Assembly: GCF_013385985.1 (NCBI RefSeq)
Contig: NZ_JACAOY010000014.1
Coordinates: 1-64,000 of the forward strand
DNA length: 64,000 bases
Direction: 5' to 3'
Source of the DNA: Pseudomonas sp. B6002
GTDB taxonomy: Bacteria; Pseudomonadota; Gammaproteobacteria; Pseudomonadales; Pseudomonadaceae
This document shows positions 61,048-64,000 of the stretch, one piece after another; position 1 is the stretch's first letter; each line of letters opens with the position of its first letter. Position numbers and translations under genes: made by a program. The notes beneath the pieces were generated by a model. That model ran no database searches. It was not told where the DNA came from and worked only from the letters and a program-made list of their open reading frames with translations.

Positions 61048-64000
61048 TCACGGCATGAAAATGTAAGGTGTCGCAAGGTGTGTTCTGCGATCTGTATGTA
61101 TCACCCCTATCAAGGGAATGAAGTCGCCCTGGGCATGTGCTTGGGACGCGATTGCCCGGATCGCTGGCGGCAGGTTTTGAAAGCTGTTTCGCTGTGGGCT
61201 GGGGTCTATGTAGTTTCGGTAAGCGAGGTGGGTTGACTGCGTTCTGCGCAGCGTCAGCCAATAGACGGTGGGAAGCCCGGTGCGCCTGAAAATAAGATGA
61301 TTGAGGGCCGTAGTCTCAAACACCTCATACCCACTGCTCCTCAATACGGTGCTCATCAATGTGCGGGTAGTTGCATCGTTTTGTTGCAGGGATGCTTGGG
61401 CTGCCAGGTTTCCCGGTATACGGGAAGTGTTTATTTCCAACAACGTGAAAGATTCCGGACGAGCGCTTAATGTCCAAAAGTTCTGGTTGTGCGCCAACGG
61501 GTGGCGAGAGAGCAATAGCAAGGGGTCGCTTAGTGTGATGGATGGCCTGGTAGGCCAACTTCTCCAGTCGCGCAGGGTATTCCACAAGCGTGTGTAGCCG
61601 TCGGTGCTCAATCCTGCGGGGTTGGTATTGATGAACAGCGCTTGGGCAATGTGCCTGGCGGTTTGAGCGCTGAATAAAGGAAAAGCCGCTTCAATGTATC
61701 GTACCAGCGGTCGCTGAAAGGTTACGAGGCTGATCATCCATCTGGCGAGCGACTCACTGTATTGCACCCATCGTGGCTGATCGAACAGGTTGTAATGAAG
61801 AATGTCTTCGAACTCGTTGAAGCTGGAATAGCGACGGTTGTTCGGCACGATCACGGCCCCGGTTTCTGCACTTCCACCCGGCAGTGTTGCGTAATGGCGC
61901 TCCCCGAGTTGAATGTACTCGGGCGCACCCAGGCCTGAGTCGGCGGTTGAGCTGCGCCAGAACAGCGGGCGGTCCTGGGTTGGCCTGTGTGTGGTCGAGT
62001 CCAGGGTTTGCCCCCACTCCAAAAAGCGTTGCTCCATGGGCGGTGGGCTTCTGTCGGGAGCGGGAGGCCGTACCGAGCGACTTGGACCGGGAACCGGTTC
62101 TACGGGGCTGGGCGTCAGTGAGCTCGACAGGCGTTGCCCTCTGATCAACGCGTCGAACTGCTGAGGTGTCGATAGGAGGTATTGATGAAATGCTGGCGGC
62201 AAGGCCAGCGAGGTTCTCAAGTGGTGTACCAGTGACGTCTCCAATTCCCGTGCACGCTCCAGGGGAAATACGAACAAATCGAACACCCGTTGAGCCTGCT
62301 GTTGATCAAGGTACGGGAACAGGTCCATCAACGCTCTTTCGGTCGCGGTGGGTGTGGGAGCCCCGCCCATTAAGCCCAGGCCTTCGCCCCTTGAGCCTGG
62401 CGAGCGAATTTCCCATTTGCCCTGGCTATTGCGAAAGAGGGGATCGCCTTTGTAGGCCTGGTTAGGGCGCCGGGGGTCTTTGAGTCGCCATACCAAGGTA
62501 TCGCTGTCGCGGCGTATGGAATACCAGCGGTTTTTTTCCAGAAGAAAGTGCTGGGGCGCTTGCAACGTGTCTTTTTGTGCAGCGACATGGCGCACGTAGA
62601 GGTTATGCGTTTCCCACCCCTCAAGGGGCGTTATGCCTTCTGGCTTTTTCGCCAGCGACAGCTTCGGGTCAAGCCCTGTGCTCGCCAGGCGCTGTGCGCC
62701 TTTCCAACTCGAGCTGCCGGCCCCGACGGCCCCGTCGATCACGGCGCCCAGCAGTTCGGCGAATGCGCGCACGATAGAGCGAGCAGCTGTGGCGCGATCA
62801 CCCACCTGGGCTGCGTCCACGGCATCGATCACCGACAGAATGCTTCTGCTCAATCCAATCGGCAGCATGATTTTGATCGGCAGGAACATCGAGACGAGAT
62901 CCAGCGCGACCGTCACGATGGTGAGAGAGGCATCGAGGTTGGACTCCTGGGTACTCGTTGATTGCGCGTTCGCTTCGTTGATGGCTGCTGAGGCTTCGAT
63001 CAGATAAGCCTCTTCAAGGAAGTTGTCGGCGATTCTGCTCAGGGCGATGACCGCCGGCCCGGCACCTGTCGCGAGGACGCTACGGATTCTGGGGCGTGCA
63101 CTCACTTCGACGCGTGCGATCAGGTATTCACGCCAGGCACTGTGGTTGATGAAGTCGCGGTGCATGCTTGGTGCGTCGACGTATTCGTGGAGCACGCGAC
63201 CACCGCTCGCTTGCGGTGTATACACCACCTGCGAGCCAACACTTTGTGAACCCGTGGAAAATACCAGCACGCCACGGACCCGCTCGCCACGCAGCTTCAA
63301 GCTGCTGACAATGATCCGGTGTTCTTCGACCTTGGGGCGCTTGTCGTCATCGAGAGGCCCGGCGAGCACGCTCATGACCCAGTTGAAACCGCGGTTCAGC
63401 CTGTCTGGTAGGAAGTCACCGGCAATTTTTGCCTCAATTGCATCGACGCGCAGTTGCAGGGCCATAATCTGCGTGTAGTGGGACTGTTCGATTTTTGCCG
63501 CGTCGCCGGTTACAAGACGCTCCTTCAAAAATTGCTCGTAGCTGTCGCCAATGTTGATCTTGCGAACCAGCTCTTTGACCTGCGTGACGGACAGCGCTGT
63601 GTACGGCGCCTGCTTCGCGTCGGTCAGCCTGGAGAAGTTGATGAAGTTGAGGTCCAGCCATTCCACGTTATCCAGGGCTAGCTCAGTCAAGGTTCGCTGC
63701 CGAGCATCGAATACCCTGGCACCCGGTTCGGAGGGGTGAGGTTTGCCCCCTGTCACGTAGGCGCCTGCTTGCCGTGTCACGTAGGTTTTGGTGTGGACAA
63801 TGATTTCATCCGGGTTGGCGATCAAGCCGTACTCAGCTTCCAGTACCCTGCTCAGTTGTTCATTGCTATAGGCCAGCAATGTACTTTTGTCGCTGTACTG
63901 TGCCAGCGATGGCAGCCCGTCTGGCGCTGAAAACTCAAGCAGTTTATCGCTGTAATCGCGCACGGCGGCCTCCCACTCCTGCTTTTCGCTGGGGGAGGCG
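61048..64000 (-). CDS. Large toxin-like protein (DUF6543/dermonecrotic-type), 3' part, 5' end beyond the window
   Basis: At least 983 codons remain open to the window edge, so the GTG at 63963 is probably internal. The visible part is long, mostly soluble, with a hydrophobic region about 345-400 from that GTG (ASLTIVTVALDLVSMFLPIKIMLPIG), a proline-rich linker (SLTPSPVEPVPGPSRSVRPPAPDRSPPP) and a C-terminal domain. The first half resembles the DUF6543 / dermonecrotic-toxin domain found in large Pseudomonas toxins: RVFDARQRTLTELALDNV and LTDAKQAPYTALSVTQVKELVRKINIGDSYEQF. The function is not established; toxin or effector is family-based inference. Confidence 0.7.
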   Translation of the reverse strand, partial: ASPSEKQEWEAAVRDYSDKLLEFSAPDGLPSLAQYSDKSTLLAYSNEQLSRVLEAEYGLIANPDEIIVHTKTYVTRQAGAYVTGGKPHPSEPGARVFDARQRTLTELALDNVEWLDLNFINFSRLTDAKQAPYTALSVTQVKELVRKINIGDSYEQFLKERLVTGDAAKIEQSHYTQIMALQLRVDAIEAKIAGDFLPDRLNRGFNWVMSVLAGPLDDDKRPKVEEHRIIVSSLKLRGERVRGVLVFSTGSQSVGSQVVYTPQASGGRVLHEYVDAPSMHRDFINHSAWREYLIARVEVSARPRIRSVLATGAGPAVIALSRIADNFLEEAYLIEASAAINEANAQSTSTQESNLDASLTIVTVALDLVSMFLPIKIMLPIGLSRSILSVIDAVDAAQVGDRATAARSIVRAFAELLGAVIDGAVGAGSSSWKGAQRLASTGLDPKLSLAKKPEGITPLEGWETHNLYVRHVAAQKDTLQAPQHFLLEKNRWYSIRRDSDTLVWRLKDPRRPNQAYKGDPLFRNSQGKWEIRSPGSRGEGLGLMGGAPTPTATERALMDLFPYLDQQQAQRVFDLFVFPLERARELETSLVHHLRTSLALPPAFHQYLLSTPQQFDALIRGQRLSSSLTPSPVEPVPGPSRSVRPPAPDRSPPPMEQRFLEWGQTLDSTTHRPTQDRPLFWRSSTADSGLGAPEYIQLGERHYATLPGGSAETGAVIVPNNRRYSSFNEFEDILHYNLFDQPRWVQYSESLARWMISLVTFQRPLVRYIEAAFPLFSAQTARHIAQALFINTNPAGLSTDGYTRLWNTLRDWRSWPTRPSITLSDPLLLLSRHPLAHNQNFWTLSARPESFTLLEINTSRIPGNLAAQASLQQNDATTRTLMSTVLRSSGYEVFETTALNHLIFRRTGLPTVYWLTLRRTQSTHLAYRNYIDPSPQRNSFQNLPPAIRAIASQAHAQGDFIPLIGVIHTDRRTHLATPYIFMP

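Noticed and set aside
1-64000. CRISPR arrays, tRNA/rRNA genes, prophage or insertion sequence
   Set aside because: No regularly spaced direct repeats, no transposase or integrase frames and no RNA-gene-like sequences were seen. The only multi-copy repeats are REPINs.

Overview
The window is bacterial chromosome with high GC and dense coding, almost certainly from the Pseudomonas fluorescens group. The evidence is proteobacterial gene content typical of fluorescent pseudomonads (DUF2790, YceH, Rhs toxins, a DUF6543/dermonecrotic-type toxin, divergent LysR pairs) and at least eight copies of the GTGGGAGC(T/G)GGCTTGC palindrome family (REP/REPIN) in intergenic gaps. No rRNA, tRNA, CRISPR array, prophage or insertion sequence was seen.

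Layout. 1-7780: a Cache-domain chemoreceptor; a translationally coupled operon of two RraA-fold aldolase-like proteins and a class I aminotransferase; the tRNA-hydroxylation peptidase-like protein TrhP/YegQ; and two small secreted proteins followed by a short DipZ thiol-disulfide protein. 7782-24447: a stress and detoxification region. It has a two-component module (soluble triple-PAS histidine kinase, FixJ-like regulator, stand-alone receiver), two Ohr/OsmC peroxidase-family proteins, a catalase overlapping an orphan membrane histidine kinase, an epoxide-hydrolase-family protein, a quinone oxidoreductase, an MFS exporter, a 949-residue winged-helix/NTPase regulator, a NimT/NimR-like pair, a creatininase-family protein and a sigma-region-2-only protein. 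24447-35964: mostly housekeeping genes (AI-2E-family transporter, shikimate dehydrogenase-like, YceH, DUF1993, MFS, NhaR-like regulator, TerC, histidine phosphatase, GST, PhzF, zinc-type HemB). 36076-41722: an Rhs polymorphic toxin with two tandem paralogous immunity candidates. 41995-47215: lipoproteins and a thioesterase, then a ketone-body operon (CoA transferase A and B plus thiolase) divergent from a LysR gene. 48401-60996: sirtuin, CBS protein, topoisomerase III, MHS-type transporter, GMC oxidoreductase with a divergent LysR, HEAT-repeat DNA-alkylation protein, glutamine-synthetase-like enzyme with its XRE-cupin regulator, and a small RcnB-like protein. 61048-64000: the 3' part of a large toxin-like gene running off the window.

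Main discovery candidate. Six gene-oriented copies of a motif close to YCGAYACCTACGTGCAATCG lie 58-76 nt upstream of start codons in the detoxification region: histidine kinase operon, ohr, MFS exporter, epoxide hydrolase, catalase and creatininase. Three copies match at 18-20 of 20 positions. Since one of them precedes the FixJ-like two-component operon, I infer a single autoregulated regulon linking peroxide, epoxide and quinone detoxification. The motif is seen directly in the sequence; the regulator assignment is inference.

Other notable signals: an Ohr paralogue with serine at the expected peroxidatic cysteine; a 30-base perfect inverted repeat at the start of the XRE-cupin gene; a hairpin masking the ribosome binding site of the first RraA gene; and TAATG coupling between the Rhs toxin and its immunity candidate.
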